Source: Bradyrhizobium quebecense (GTDB lineage Bacteria > Pseudomonadota > Alphaproteobacteria > Rhizobiales > Xanthobacteraceae). From it: a stretch of 64,000 bases of DNA. Below, in pieces: positions 8,039 through 15,163 of this stretch. The position numbers and the translations under genes were made by a program. The number at the start of each line of letters is the position of its first letter. Positions within the stretch are counted from its first letter, which is position 1. Under the pieces are notes generated by a model. That model was given only the letters and a program-made list of their open reading frames with translations, made no database searches and had not been told where the DNA came from. The DNA is taken from positions 6,324,001 to 6,388,000 of the forward strand of contig NZ_CP088022.1 of the NCBI RefSeq assembly GCF_013373795.3, written 5' to 3'.

Positions 8039-8308
8039 TCACAGATATTTTGCGATCAGCCGGAAGTCGCGCAGCATGTTGCGGCCCTTCGGGCCCGATG
8101 CCTTCAGCGTCTCCTCCAGGCTGTGGCCGATGTGATCGTGGATCAGCGCCTTCTTGGCGCTCTCGATCGCACTCTCCACCGCCTGCAATTGCTGGGCGAT
8201 CTGCGCGCAGGGCCGGCCCCGCTCGATCATCTCGACAATGGTCTCGAGATGGCCGTTGGCACGCTTCAGGCGCCGGGCGATCGCAGCGTGCGGATGGTCG
8301 TCTGACAT
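8039..8308 (-). CDS. FrmR/RcnR/CsoR-family (DUF156) transcriptional repressor
   Basis: 89-residue all-helical repressor, full length for the family (LKRANGHLETIVEMIERGRPC; ESAKKALIHDHIGH). The conserved sensing Cys is Cys34 and the conserved His is His59. The usual fourth position (His in RcnR, Cys in CsoR) is Ser63, and the N-terminus carries His5 and His7. That pattern is closer to FrmR (formaldehyde) or a Co/Ni sensor than to a copper CsoR. ATG at 8308 follows AGGAG. Two palindromes lie directly upstream (8319-8336 and 8343-8358), so autoregulation is likely. No formaldehyde dehydrogenase is adjacent; the next genes on the other strand lead to an Nramp-like transporter. Confidence 0.88.
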   Translation of the reverse strand: MSDDHPHAAIARRLKRANGHLETIVEMIERGRPCAQIAQQLQAVESAIESAKKALIHDHIGHSLEETLKASGPKGRNMLRDFRLIAKYL

Positions 8309-8318
8309 TCGGTTCTCC

Positions 8319-8336
8319 TATCCTCCCTGGAGGATA
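8319..8336. promoter_or_regulatory. Palindromic operator 1, probable FrmR/CsoR-type site
   Basis: Perfect palindrome TATCCTCC-CT-GGAGGATA, centred 20 bp upstream of the DUF156 repressor start. GC tract flanked by AT ends matches the general architecture of CsoR/RcnR/FrmR operators. Confidence 0.7.
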
Positions 8337-8342
8337 ATCATG

Positions 8343-8358
8343 ATCCTCCCCGGAGGAT
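8343..8358. promoter_or_regulatory. Palindromic operator 2, probable FrmR/CsoR-type site
   Basis: ATCCTCC-CC-GGAGGAT, the same half-sites as operator 1. The centres are 23 bp apart (about two helical turns), so two repressor tetramers could bind the same face. Confidence 0.7.
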
Positions 8359-8370
8359 AGCAGAATCGCC

Positions 8371-8399
8371 TTGACAGGCCATTGTGGCAGGCGTAGTGC
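8371..8399 (+). promoter_or_regulatory. Possible sigma-70 promoter reading toward the Nramp gene
   Basis: A perfect TTGACA (8371-8376) is followed after 17 bp by TAGTGC. The -10 element is weak. It sits 12 bp downstream of operator 2 on the plus strand, where the DUF156 repressor could block it. Confidence 0.35.
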
Positions 8400-8408
8400 C
8401 CGATCGTC

Positions 8409-8442
8409 GGAACGTTCGTTCCGCACCGGGGTCTGCCCCCGG
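8409..8442 (+). promoter_or_regulatory. Two small hairpins in the 5' leader
   Basis: GGAAC-GTTC-GTTCC (8409-8422) and CCGGGG-TCTG-CCCCCGG (8426-8442) follow the candidate promoter and precede a short ORF with its own weak Shine-Dalgarno. They could be part of a structured leader RNA; no known riboswitch class is recognised. Confidence 0.3.
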
Positions 8443-8477
8443 ACATCAACCCGACCACGAGCCAACACAGAAGGCAC

Positions 8478-8594
8478 ATGGGCAGTAGCAACTCAGGCGA
8501 CAGTAGACCGCTGACGGGACTATTGACGCCGCAACACAGCAAGACTGATCGCGCAGATTTCGCCTGCGTGGATGGGTGGTCACGCCTCACGTAA
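8478..8594 (+). CDS. Possible 38-codon leader ORF
   Basis: Starts ATGGGCAGTAGC after an AAGG motif and ends TAA at 8592-8594 (peptide starts MGSSNSGDSRPLTG). It is not similar to anything I recognise. It lies in the presumed leader transcript between the twin operators and the small protein at 8646. It may be chance; coding potential is weak. Confidence 0.25.
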   Translation: MGSSNSGDSRPLTGLLTPQHSKTDRADFACVDGWSRLT

Positions 8595-8645
8595 CCGCCT
8601 GCTCCTCACCGGCCTGCCGCGCGACAGCGGAAGTGGAGGTGAGCG

Positions 8646-8936
8646 ATGTTCGAAAAGCTCGCAAAATTCCGGCCGTTTCAACCCCAGCGCGTCGCGCCGT
8701 GGACGATTCCGGCCACCTATTCCAATGACAACCTGCCGGGTTTTCGCCGCCCGGCGGATCGCCGGCGTCCAACCCCGGCCTGTCATTGGGTCCTGATCGA
8801 CGGCCACCTGGAATGCCGGTGGACCATCGACGACACCGGCGGCGACTTTGATCAGCAGCGACGCGCGGGCCGGCATTTTGGCCCGCGTGAAACAAGCGCG
8901 CGTCGCGCCGCGGCGAAGCCGCGGCGGTGCGCTTAG
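8646..8936 (+). CDS. Small hypothetical protein upstream of the Nramp-like gene
   Basis: 96 residues; ATG at 8646 follows GGAGGTGAGCG, a good Shine-Dalgarno. The middle contains CHWVLIDGHLECRW, a short Trp/Cys motif I have seen in small rhizobial proteins of unknown function. The C-terminal third is Arg/Ala-rich and coincides with a GC hairpin (CCGCGGC-GAA-GCCGCGG, about 8911-8927), so it may be poorly conserved. It lies in the same direction as, and 177 bp before, the Nramp-like transporter, with another short ORF between. Function is unknown. Confidence 0.5.
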   Translation: MFEKLAKFRPFQPQRVAPWTIPATYSNDNLPGFRRPADRRRPTPACHWVLIDGHLECRWTIDDTGGDFDQQRRAGRHFGPRETSARRAAAKPRRCA

Positions 8937-8945
8937 GAGGCCGAC

Positions 8946-9062
8946 ATGGACGAAGGACCTAGTTGCCCCGTTGCGCGGCTGTCAGGCGCTGCAACGGGAT
9001 TCCTGAACTGCACCACATCTGGAAATGCCGCTGCTCACGGCAGCGGAGACGTGCGCGCCTGA
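8946..9062 (+). CDS. Putative 38-codon leader peptide before the Nramp-like gene
   Basis: A perfect AGGAGG five bases before ATG at 8946 starts a peptide beginning MDEGPSCPVARLSG and stopping at TGA 9060-9062. It is too short to be a stable enzyme. It has acidic and proline codons at the very start (Asp2, Glu3, Pro5, Pro8), the kind of nascent chain that destabilises ribosomes at low Mg2+ in mgtL-type leaders. A 7-bp hairpin (9028-9046) lies in its 3' part and a second one (9080-9099) just after it, close to the transporter's own ribosome site. The regulatory role is inference. Confidence 0.45.
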   Translation: MDEGPSCPVARLSGAATGFLNCTTSGNAAAHGSGDVRA

Positions 9063-9099
9063 CGACGCCTGCGTCCCTCCCGCCGTGCCCGAACGGCGG
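9028..9099 (+). promoter_or_regulatory. Two hairpins between leader peptide and Nramp-like start
   Basis: CCGCTGC-TCACG-GCAGCGG at 9028-9046 and CCGCCGT-GCCCGA-ACGGCGG at 9080-9099. The second is directly followed by the GAGGAG ribosome site (9100-9105) of the transporter. No uridine tract follows, so translational rather than transcriptional control is more plausible. Confidence 0.4.
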
Positions 9100-9113
9100 C
9101 GAGGAGACGCGAA

Positions 9114-10757
9114 ATGACCGAAAGCAAGACCGCCCAGACCGCCATTCTCGATAGCGCGCATGCCGGCGACATCCACGGCGCGCTCGGCAGCATCGCGCGC
9201 GACGACACTGCGCCGCGCGCGACACTGCTGGCCCGGCTGAAAACATTGCTGGCGATCGTCGGCCCCGGCCTGATCGTGATGGTCGGCGACAACGACGCCG
9301 GCGCGTTCGGCACCTACACCCAGGCCGGACAAAACTACGGCACCACGCTGCTGTGGACGCTGCTGCTTTTGATCCCCGTGCTCTACGTCAACCAGGAAAT
9401 GGTGGTGCGGCTTGGCGCCGTCACCGGCGTCGGCCATGCGCGGCTGATCTTCGAGCGCTTCGGCAGGTTCTGGGGCGCCTTCAGCGTCATCGACCTCCTA
9501 GTGCTGAACGCGCTGACCATCGTCACCGAGTTCATCGGCATCACATTCGCGCTTCATTTTCTCGGCGTCTCGCAGTTCTGGGGCGTGCTGGCCTCGGCTG
9601 TTATCGTGATGCTGGCGGTCTCGACCGGGGACTTCCGCCGTTTCGAACGCTTCGGCATCGTGCTGGTCGCGGGCAGCCTGCTGCTGGTGCCCGTGATCCT
9701 GATGGTGCATCCGCCGGTCGGGCAGATCGCGGCTGATTTCTTCGTGCCGAAGATGCCCAAGGACGCCAAGCTCAGCGAGGTGATGCTTTTGATCGTCGCC
9801 ATCGTCGGCACCACGGTGGCGCCGTGGCAATTGTTCTTCCAGCAGAGCTACATCGTCGACAAGCGGATCACGCCGCGCTTTATCCGCTATGAGCGGATGG
9901 ATCTGTGCATCGGCATCGTGCTGGTCGTGGTCGGCGCCGTCGCGATGATCTCGTTCTGCGCCGAGGTGTTCACCGGAAAGCCCGAATTCGGCAATTACAC
10001 CGACGCGCTGGGGACCGCGGTCGGGTTGGAGAAATATGCCGGGCGGCTGCCGGCGGTGCTGTTTGCCCTCGCACTGCTGGATGCCTGCATCATCGGCGCG
10101 GCCGCGGTCTCCCTGTCGACGGCCTATGCGATCGGTGACGTGTTCGCGGTCAAGCACTCGCTGCACCGCAAGCCGTGGGATGCGAAGGGCTTCTACGGCG
10201 TCTATTGCGGACTGATCGTGCTCGCCGCCGTGCTGGTGCTGACGCCGGGCACGCCGCTCGGACTGCTCACCAACGCGGTGCAGACGCTGGCCGGCGTGCT
10301 ACTGCCGAGCGCGACCGTGTTCCTGCTCTTGCTGTGCAACGACCGCCACATCCTCGGGCCCTGGATCAACTCGACCCGGCTGAACCTGTTCACGGGCGCG
10401 GTGGTGGCGGGCCTCGTGATGCTGTCGGTGATCCTGACTGCCGCGGTGCTGTTCCCGGATCTCAGCGAGGCATGGATCATCGGCATCCTGGTCGGCGGCA
10501 GCCTGCTCGCGCTCGCAGTCACCGCGGCGGTCAAACTGTACGAGATGTTGTCGCACGGTCGCGCATCCTCCCGCTTCAAGCACAAGCCGCCGCTGTTCGA
10601 CCGCGACACCTGGCGGATGCCGCCGCTCGACCGGCTGCCGCCGGCGCGGCTCAGCCCGTTGAGCCGGATCTGGATGCTGGTGCTACGCGGCTACCTCGTC
10701 GTCGCTGCCGGCCTCGTGCTGCTGCGCATCGTCCAGCTCGCCACGGTGGGGGCGTGA
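9114..10757 (+). CDS. Nramp-related divalent cation transporter with altered metal-site motifs
   Basis: 547 residues and about eleven to twelve membrane segments, LeuT-fold Nramp family. TM1 contains GPGLIVMVGDNDAGAFG: aligned with the classic DPGN motif this reads DAGA (Asp61, Ala62, Gly63, Ala64). TM6 has APW (Ala236-Trp238) in place of the MPH motif. Loss of the binding-site Asn and Met is seen in Nramp-related proteins that carry Mg2+ or other hard cations rather than Mn/Fe, so it should not be labelled MntH without care. GAGGAG precedes ATG at 9114. A short leader ORF and hairpins precede it, and a DUF156 repressor with twin operators lies 800 bp upstream. Confidence 0.85.
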   Translation: MTESKTAQTAILDSAHAGDIHGALGSIARDDTAPRATLLARLKTLLAIVGPGLIVMVGDNDAGAFGTYTQAGQNYGTTLLWTLLLLIPVLYVNQEMVVRLGAVTGVGHARLIFERFGRFWGAFSVIDLLVLNALTIVTEFIGITFALHFLGVSQFWGVLASAVIVMLAVSTGDFRRFERFGIVLVAGSLLLVPVILMVHPPVGQIAADFFVPKMPKDAKLSEVMLLIVAIVGTTVAPWQLFFQQSYIVDKRITPRFIRYERMDLCIGIVLVVVGAVAMISFCAEVFTGKPEFGNYTDALGTAVGLEKYAGRLPAVLFALALLDACIIGAAAVSLSTAYAIGDVFAVKHSLHRKPWDAKGFYGVYCGLIVLAAVLVLTPGTPLGLLTNAVQTLAGVLLPSATVFLLLLCNDRHILGPWINSTRLNLFTGAVVAGLVMLSVILTAAVLFPDLSEAWIIGILVGGSLLALAVTAAVKLYEMLSHGRASSRFKHKPPLFDRDTWRMPPLDRLPPARLSPLSRIWMLVLRGYLVVAAGLVLLRIVQLATVGA

Positions 10758-11300
10758 CCGCGCCTGGCCGCGGCCGGCGATGGGGCGCGATCGTGTTGTT
10801 CAGGCTGGCAAGCGCCATCCTGCGCGGCGCAACCGCGCTTTATCAGCGACGTAAGATTTCAGGCGCCGAGCTGCGGACGGCGCTGTCCATGGCGCGATGT
10901 GTCGAACGGGCCGGCGCAAGGGTCGTACTCGGCAGGCCATCGCAGCCGGCATTCATCAAGACAAGGGACGAAGACAATGGTGGCCTCGATTGAACGGTCG
11001 GATTTCGACCGATTTGCCACAGCTGCGCGGTCGATCGCAGCGGATGAGGCCCACAGCCTCGGGGTGTTACGCGACTGTCATAGTGGCGTGCAAATCGGAG
11101 AGGTATCGGGCGCACCTCAGTTGCTATTGCGAATTACTTGCAACAAGCCACAGGGGATGCTAGGTGCTGATCTGGCTTTGGATGGGACGACACGGATCGG
11201 ACCGGGGACGGCGGGCGATGAATTCAAATCTCGGGTGGCAAGTGGCCGCCAAATCTGCAATGCCGGGCGAAACTGCCAACCGTTCGCGGAAAGCCGCGTC
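10758..11300. other. 543-bp intergenic region
   Basis: No convincing gene on either strand; the open frames here lack ribosome sites and family signatures. The part near 11080-11160 is AT-richer (TTGCTATTGCGAATTACTTGCAA core, an imperfect inverted repeat) and is the likely promoter region of the porin gene at 11301. Confidence 0.5.
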
Positions 11301-13295
11301 ATGACCTGCGTCCGTCTCTTCCGGGTTCGGATCGCCGCCGGCGCAGCGCTCGGCGCGGCGGCATTCGGCACGCCGGCAGCCGCGGCCGATCTGCCCCTTA
11401 AGTCTCCTGCCGCCAAGGTGGTCTACAGCTGGACCGGCTTTTACGTCGGCGGCCATGTCGGCTATGGCGACGGCACGCTGGGTCCGGGCACCAATCCGAT
11501 CCTGGAACAGGGCGTGTTCTTTCCGCCCACGATCACCGGCGGGATCGGCGGCTTCCAGGCCGGATACAACAAGGAATTCGCCAACCGCTTCGTGCTCGGC
11601 ATCGAGGCGGATGCGACCTTCACCGGCCCGATCGACCTGCCGCGGCGCGTGCTGGGGCCCTTCAATTCGTCGATCGACTATGTCGGCACGCTGCGCGGCC
11701 GCGCCGGTTACAGCTTCGGCCCCTGGATGCCCTATGTGACCGGCGGCTTCGCCTGGGGACACACCGAGGTCAGGGTCAATGATGCCGGCGGCACGGTGAT
11801 CTCGCAGCCCGGCCAGTACCAGACCGGCTGGACGGTCGGCGCCGGTGCCGAATTCGCGGTAAGCGGCAATTGGACGGCCAAGGTCGAATACGACTACATC
11901 GACCTGTCGCGCCGCACGCTCGGTCTCAACGATTTCGGCATGCCCAGCGTCAGTATCGACCCGCGCATTCACCTGCTGAAATTCGGCCTGAACTACCAGC
12001 TCGGCGACTCGCCCTGGTCGGCGACGCCGACACGGACCACGCTGCCGGACTCAAGCGACTGGAGCGTGCACGGACAGACGACGCTGCTCGCGCAAGGCTA
12101 TCCGTCGTTCCGTGCGCCCTATACCGGCACCAACAGCCTTCCGGGTGCGGGACAAGTGCAAGAGACCTGGACCACGACGGCGTTTCTCGGCGTGCGGCTC
12201 TGGGAAGGCGGCGAGTTCTACTTCAATCCGGAGACGGCGCAGGGCTTTGGCCTCAACGGCACGCTCGGCCTAGCCGGCTTCTCGAACGGCGAGGCGCAGA
12301 AGGCCGGCGCGGCGTTCCCGAAGATCCGGCCGCAGCGCTACTACTTCAAGCAGACCTTCGGCTTCGGCGGCGAACAGGAAGACGTCCCCGACGGCCCCAA
12401 CCAGATCGCAGGCAAGCGCGATATCGACCGCCTCACGATCATCGTCGGCCGCTTTGCGGTGGGCGATTTCTTCGACGGCAATTCCTACGCCAAGGATCCG
12501 CGCGCCGACTTCATGAACTGGGCGATGTGGGCCTCCGCGGCCTACGATTTCCCGGCCGATCTGCCAGGGTACACCCGCGGCGCCGTGGTCGAGCTCAACC
12601 GCAAGGACTGGGCGGTGCGCGCCGGCGTGTTCCAGGTGCCCAATGCACCGAACAGCGACGTGCTGGTCTCCAACGCCAACAATGGCGGCGCGGTGGTGGA
12701 ATTCGAAGGCCGCTACTCGATCTTCGATCAACCCGGCAAGCTGCGTGTCGGCGTGTTCGGCAATCGCGGCAACACCGGCAATTACGCCCAAGCGCTCGCG
12801 ATCGAGGACGCCAACCCCGAGCTCGACATCAACGACGTGATGGCCGGTATCCGCAAGGACAACACCAAGTACGGCTTCTACCTGAACGGCGAGCAGCAGA
12901 TCGCAACCGATGTCGGCCTGTTCGGCCGCCTGAGCTGGAACGACGGCCGGAACGAGATCCTGTCGTTCACCGATGTCGACCGCAGCGTCTCCGGCGGCGT
13001 GTCGATCAAGGGCAGCTATTGGGGCCGGGCGAACGACACGATCGGCATCGGCGGCGCGGTCAACGGACTGTCGTCAGCGCATCGCGACTACCTCGCCGCC
13101 GGCGGCCTCGGCCTTTTGATCGGCGACGGCGCGCTCAACTACAGTCCGGAGCGGATCTTCGAGACCTACTATGCCTACCAGGTGAACAAGAGCCTGACGC
13201 TGACCGCGGACTATCAGTTCATCACCAACCCCGCCTACAACGCCGATCGCGGCCCGGTGCACATCTTCTCCGGCCGCATCCACGGCGAGTTTTGA
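11301..13295 (+). CDS. Outer-membrane protein: Omp25-like barrel fused to OprB-type carbohydrate porin
   Basis: 664 residues. The open frame extends back to 10899, but ATG at 11301 gives a signal peptide (AAGAALGAAAFGTPAAAA) followed by ADLPLK...YSWTGFYVGGHVGYG, the hallmark start of rhizobial Omp25/Omp31-type eight-stranded barrels. That domain ends near residue 234 (KFGLNYQL). After a linker, residues about 255-664 form an OprB-like porin (AFLGVRLWEGGEFYFNPE, TFGFGG, LTIIVGRFAVGDFFD, YYAYQVNKSLTLTADYQFI) ending GRIHGEF. Separate genes normally encode these two barrels. Predicted role is uptake of sugars across the outer membrane, with the small barrel perhaps an anchor. No transporter genes are adjacent. 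Confidence 0.86.
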   Translation: MTCVRLFRVRIAAGAALGAAAFGTPAAAADLPLKSPAAKVVYSWTGFYVGGHVGYGDGTLGPGTNPILEQGVFFPPTITGGIGGFQAGYNKEFANRFVLGIEADATFTGPIDLPRRVLGPFNSSIDYVGTLRGRAGYSFGPWMPYVTGGFAWGHTEVRVNDAGGTVISQPGQYQTGWTVGAGAEFAVSGNWTAKVEYDYIDLSRRTLGLNDFGMPSVSIDPRIHLLKFGLNYQLGDSPWSATPTRTTLPDSSDWSVHGQTTLLAQGYPSFRAPYTGTNSLPGAGQVQETWTTTAFLGVRLWEGGEFYFNPETAQGFGLNGTLGLAGFSNGEAQKAGAAFPKIRPQRYYFKQTFGFGGEQEDVPDGPNQIAGKRDIDRLTIIVGRFAVGDFFDGNSYAKDPRADFMNWAMWASAAYDFPADLPGYTRGAVVELNRKDWAVRAGVFQVPNAPNSDVLVSNANNGGAVVEFEGRYSIFDQPGKLRVGVFGNRGNTGNYAQALAIEDANPELDINDVMAGIRKDNTKYGFYLNGEQQIATDVGLFGRLSWNDGRNEILSFTDVDRSVSGGVSIKGSYWGRANDTIGIGGAVNGLSSAHRDYLAAGGLGLLIGDGALNYSPERIFETYYAYQVNKSLTLTADYQFITNPAYNADRGPVHIFSGRIHGEF

Positions 13296-13302
13296 TCCCG
13301 AA

Positions 13303-13387
13303 GTCATTGCGAGCGAAGCGAAGCAATCCATAGTTCCGCACGCGCGGAAGCATGGATTGCTTCGTCGCTTCGCTCCTCGCAATGACG
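13303..13387. repeat. Palindromic repeat family C, copy 1
   Basis: GTCATTGCGAGCGAAGCG... AAGCAATCCAT pairs with ATGGATTGCTTCG...CTCGCAATGAC around a short variable loop. A second copy is at 48656-48740. It lies directly after the porin stop codon and may act as a transcript end or RNA stabiliser. The remainder to 13518 shows only a CCCGGGCTTGCCGCAAGCCCGGG hairpin near 13449-13472. Confidence 0.9.
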
Positions 13388-13518
13388 GATTGACCGAGGT
13401 TGGGGCACGGCCACGCCAACGCCCTCTCCCCACTCAGATATATGTAGACCCCCCGGGCTTGCCGCAAGCCCGGGGTCATCCCGTAGAACGCGCGCCCAAT
13501 CGAACGGAGGAGTGCGCG

Positions 13519-14988
13519 ATGCGGGAACATGCTGTGGTGATTGCCGGCGGAGGGCCGACCGGGCTGATGCTGGCGTGCGAGCTGGCGCTGGCCGGCGTTG
13601 ACGTTGCGATTGTCGAGCGGCGCGAGAATCCGGACCTGATCGGCGCGCGGGCAGGCGGTCTGCACGCACGCACCATCGAGGTGCTCGATCAGCGCGGCAT
13701 CGGCGACCGCTTCGTCGCGCTGGGGACGCGGCATCCAGCGGTGCTGTTCCACTCCCATCTGGTTCCGCTGGGGATCAGCGACTTCCCGACCCGGCGCAAT
13801 TTCACGCTGGGGCTGCGGCAGAACCATATCGAGCGCGTGCTTGGCGAATGGGCCGAGCAACTGGCGGTGCCGATCGAGCGCGGACGCGACGTGACCGGCT
13901 TCACGCAGGACGAGGATGGCGTCGATGTCGCGCTGTCGGATGGCCAGGTGCTCCGGGCACGCTATCTGGTCGGCTGCGACGGCGGCCGCAGCATCGTCCG
14001 CAAGACGGCCGGCATCGAATTCGCCGGATGGGATCCGACCAGGAGCTGGCTGATCGCCGAGGCCGAGATGTCAGACGAACCGGAATGGGGCTTTCGCCAG
14101 GACGACACCGGCATCTATGCCATCGGCAAGGTGGAAGACGGTGAACGGGTGCGGCTCGTGCTGACGGAAGGGCAACTCGGCACCGACAGGGAGCCGACCC
14201 TGCGCGACGTCAGCGGGAGGCTGGCCGCGGTCTACGGCACCGATTTCGGCATCCACAGTCCGGTCTGGATATCACGCTTCACCGACATGACGCGGCAGGC
14301 GGTGACCTACCGCAAGCAGCGCGTGCTGCTGGCCGGCGATGCCGCCCATGTGCATCCGCCGATGGGCGGACAGGGCCTCAATATCGGCGTGCAGGACGCA
14401 GCGAATCTGGGCTGGAAGCTCGCCCAGGTGGTCAAGCAGACATCGCCGGACGGCCTGCTCGACACCTATCAGGCCGAGCGGCATCCCGTGGCGGCCCGCG
14501 TGCTGCGCAACACCATGGCGCATGTCGCGCTCAGCCGGACCGACGCGCGCAGCAAGGCGGTGCACGAGATCGTCTCCGAACTGCTGCGCATGGACGAGCC
14601 GCGCCGAAAATTCGCCGCGATGATGTCGGGCCTCGACCTGCACTACGATCTCGGCGACGGCCATCCGCTGCTCGGACGGCGCATGCCCGATCTCGATCTG
14701 GTGACGGCCAACGGCCCGCTGCGGGTCTTCGCGCTGCTGCACGGCGCACGGCCGGTGCTGCTCAATTTTGGTGAACCCTACAGCTTCGACGTCGCGGGAT
14801 GGGGAGACCGGGTTCAGCTGGTCGACGCCGATTACGCCGGCGCGTGGGAGATTCCCGCGCTCGGAACGGTGCCGGCGCCCGGCGCGGTGCTGGTCCGGCC
14901 CGACGGATATGTGGCGTGGGTCGGAGACCGGAGTCAGTTGGGCCTTGCCGAGGCGCTGACCAAATGGTTCGGCGCGCCAGCTGCGTGA
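13519..14988 (+). CDS. FAD-dependent aromatic (class A) monooxygenase
   Basis: 489 residues. GGAGG precedes ATG at 13519. The N-terminal FAD-binding motif GGGPTGLMLACELALAG, the DG motif (YLVGCDGGRSIVRKTAGIEFAG) and the late GD motif (VLLAGDAAHVHPPMGGQGLNIGVQDA) identify a PheA/TfdB-type flavin hydroxylase. A C-terminal thioredoxin-like tail is present (PVLLNFGEPYSF... VLVRPDGYVAWVGD), as in rifampicin monooxygenase and MhpA relatives. The substrate is not evident. It stands alone between repeats, so no pathway can be read from neighbours. Confidence 0.88.
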   Translation: MREHAVVIAGGGPTGLMLACELALAGVDVAIVERRENPDLIGARAGGLHARTIEVLDQRGIGDRFVALGTRHPAVLFHSHLVPLGISDFPTRRNFTLGLRQNHIERVLGEWAEQLAVPIERGRDVTGFTQDEDGVDVALSDGQVLRARYLVGCDGGRSIVRKTAGIEFAGWDPTRSWLIAEAEMSDEPEWGFRQDDTGIYAIGKVEDGERVRLVLTEGQLGTDREPTLRDVSGRLAAVYGTDFGIHSPVWISRFTDMTRQAVTYRKQRVLLAGDAAHVHPPMGGQGLNIGVQDAANLGWKLAQVVKQTSPDGLLDTYQAERHPVAARVLRNTMAHVALSRTDARSKAVHEIVSELLRMDEPRRKFAAMMSGLDLHYDLGDGHPLLGRRMPDLDLVTANGPLRVFALLHGARPVLLNFGEPYSFDVAGWGDRVQLVDADYAGAWEIPALGTVPAPGAVLVRPDGYVAWVGDRSQLGLAEALTKWFGAPAA

Positions 14989-15026
14989 CAAGATAGGGCC
15001 CCGGCGTTGGCAGCATCGGGACTGCG

Positions 15027-15146
15027 TCCCCTCTCCCGCTTGCGGAGAAGGGTTAGGGTGGGGGCTCTCTCCGCGTGTCACATCGTGGAGAGAGCCCCCA
15101 CCCGCCGCGCTATGCGCGGCGACCTCCCCCGCAAGCGGGAGAGGTG
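15027..15146. repeat. Palindromic repeat family G
   Basis: CTCTCCCGCTTGCGG, then GGGGGCTCTCTCC (15060-15072) paired with GGAGAGAGCCCCC (15087-15099), then CCCACCCGCCGCGC and GCAAGCGGGAGAGG. It separates two convergent genes and could form a bidirectional terminator-like structure. Confidence 0.8.
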
Positions 15147-15163
15147 AACCAAAACCGCGCCCC

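Noticed and set aside
8940..9113. yybP-ykoY (Mn2+) or M-box riboswitch before the Nramp-like gene
   Set aside because: I could not find the conserved core of either class; only short hairpins and a leader ORF are visible.
11080..11160. Fur/Mur/Irr-type box near TTGCTATTGCGAATTACTTGCAA
   Set aside because: The symmetry is poor and does not match a known rhizobial iron or manganese box closely enough.
10899..11300. N-terminal extension of the porin frame
   Set aside because: The upstream 134 codons show no signal peptide or domain; ATG 11301 gives a proper signal peptide directly before the Omp25-like domain.
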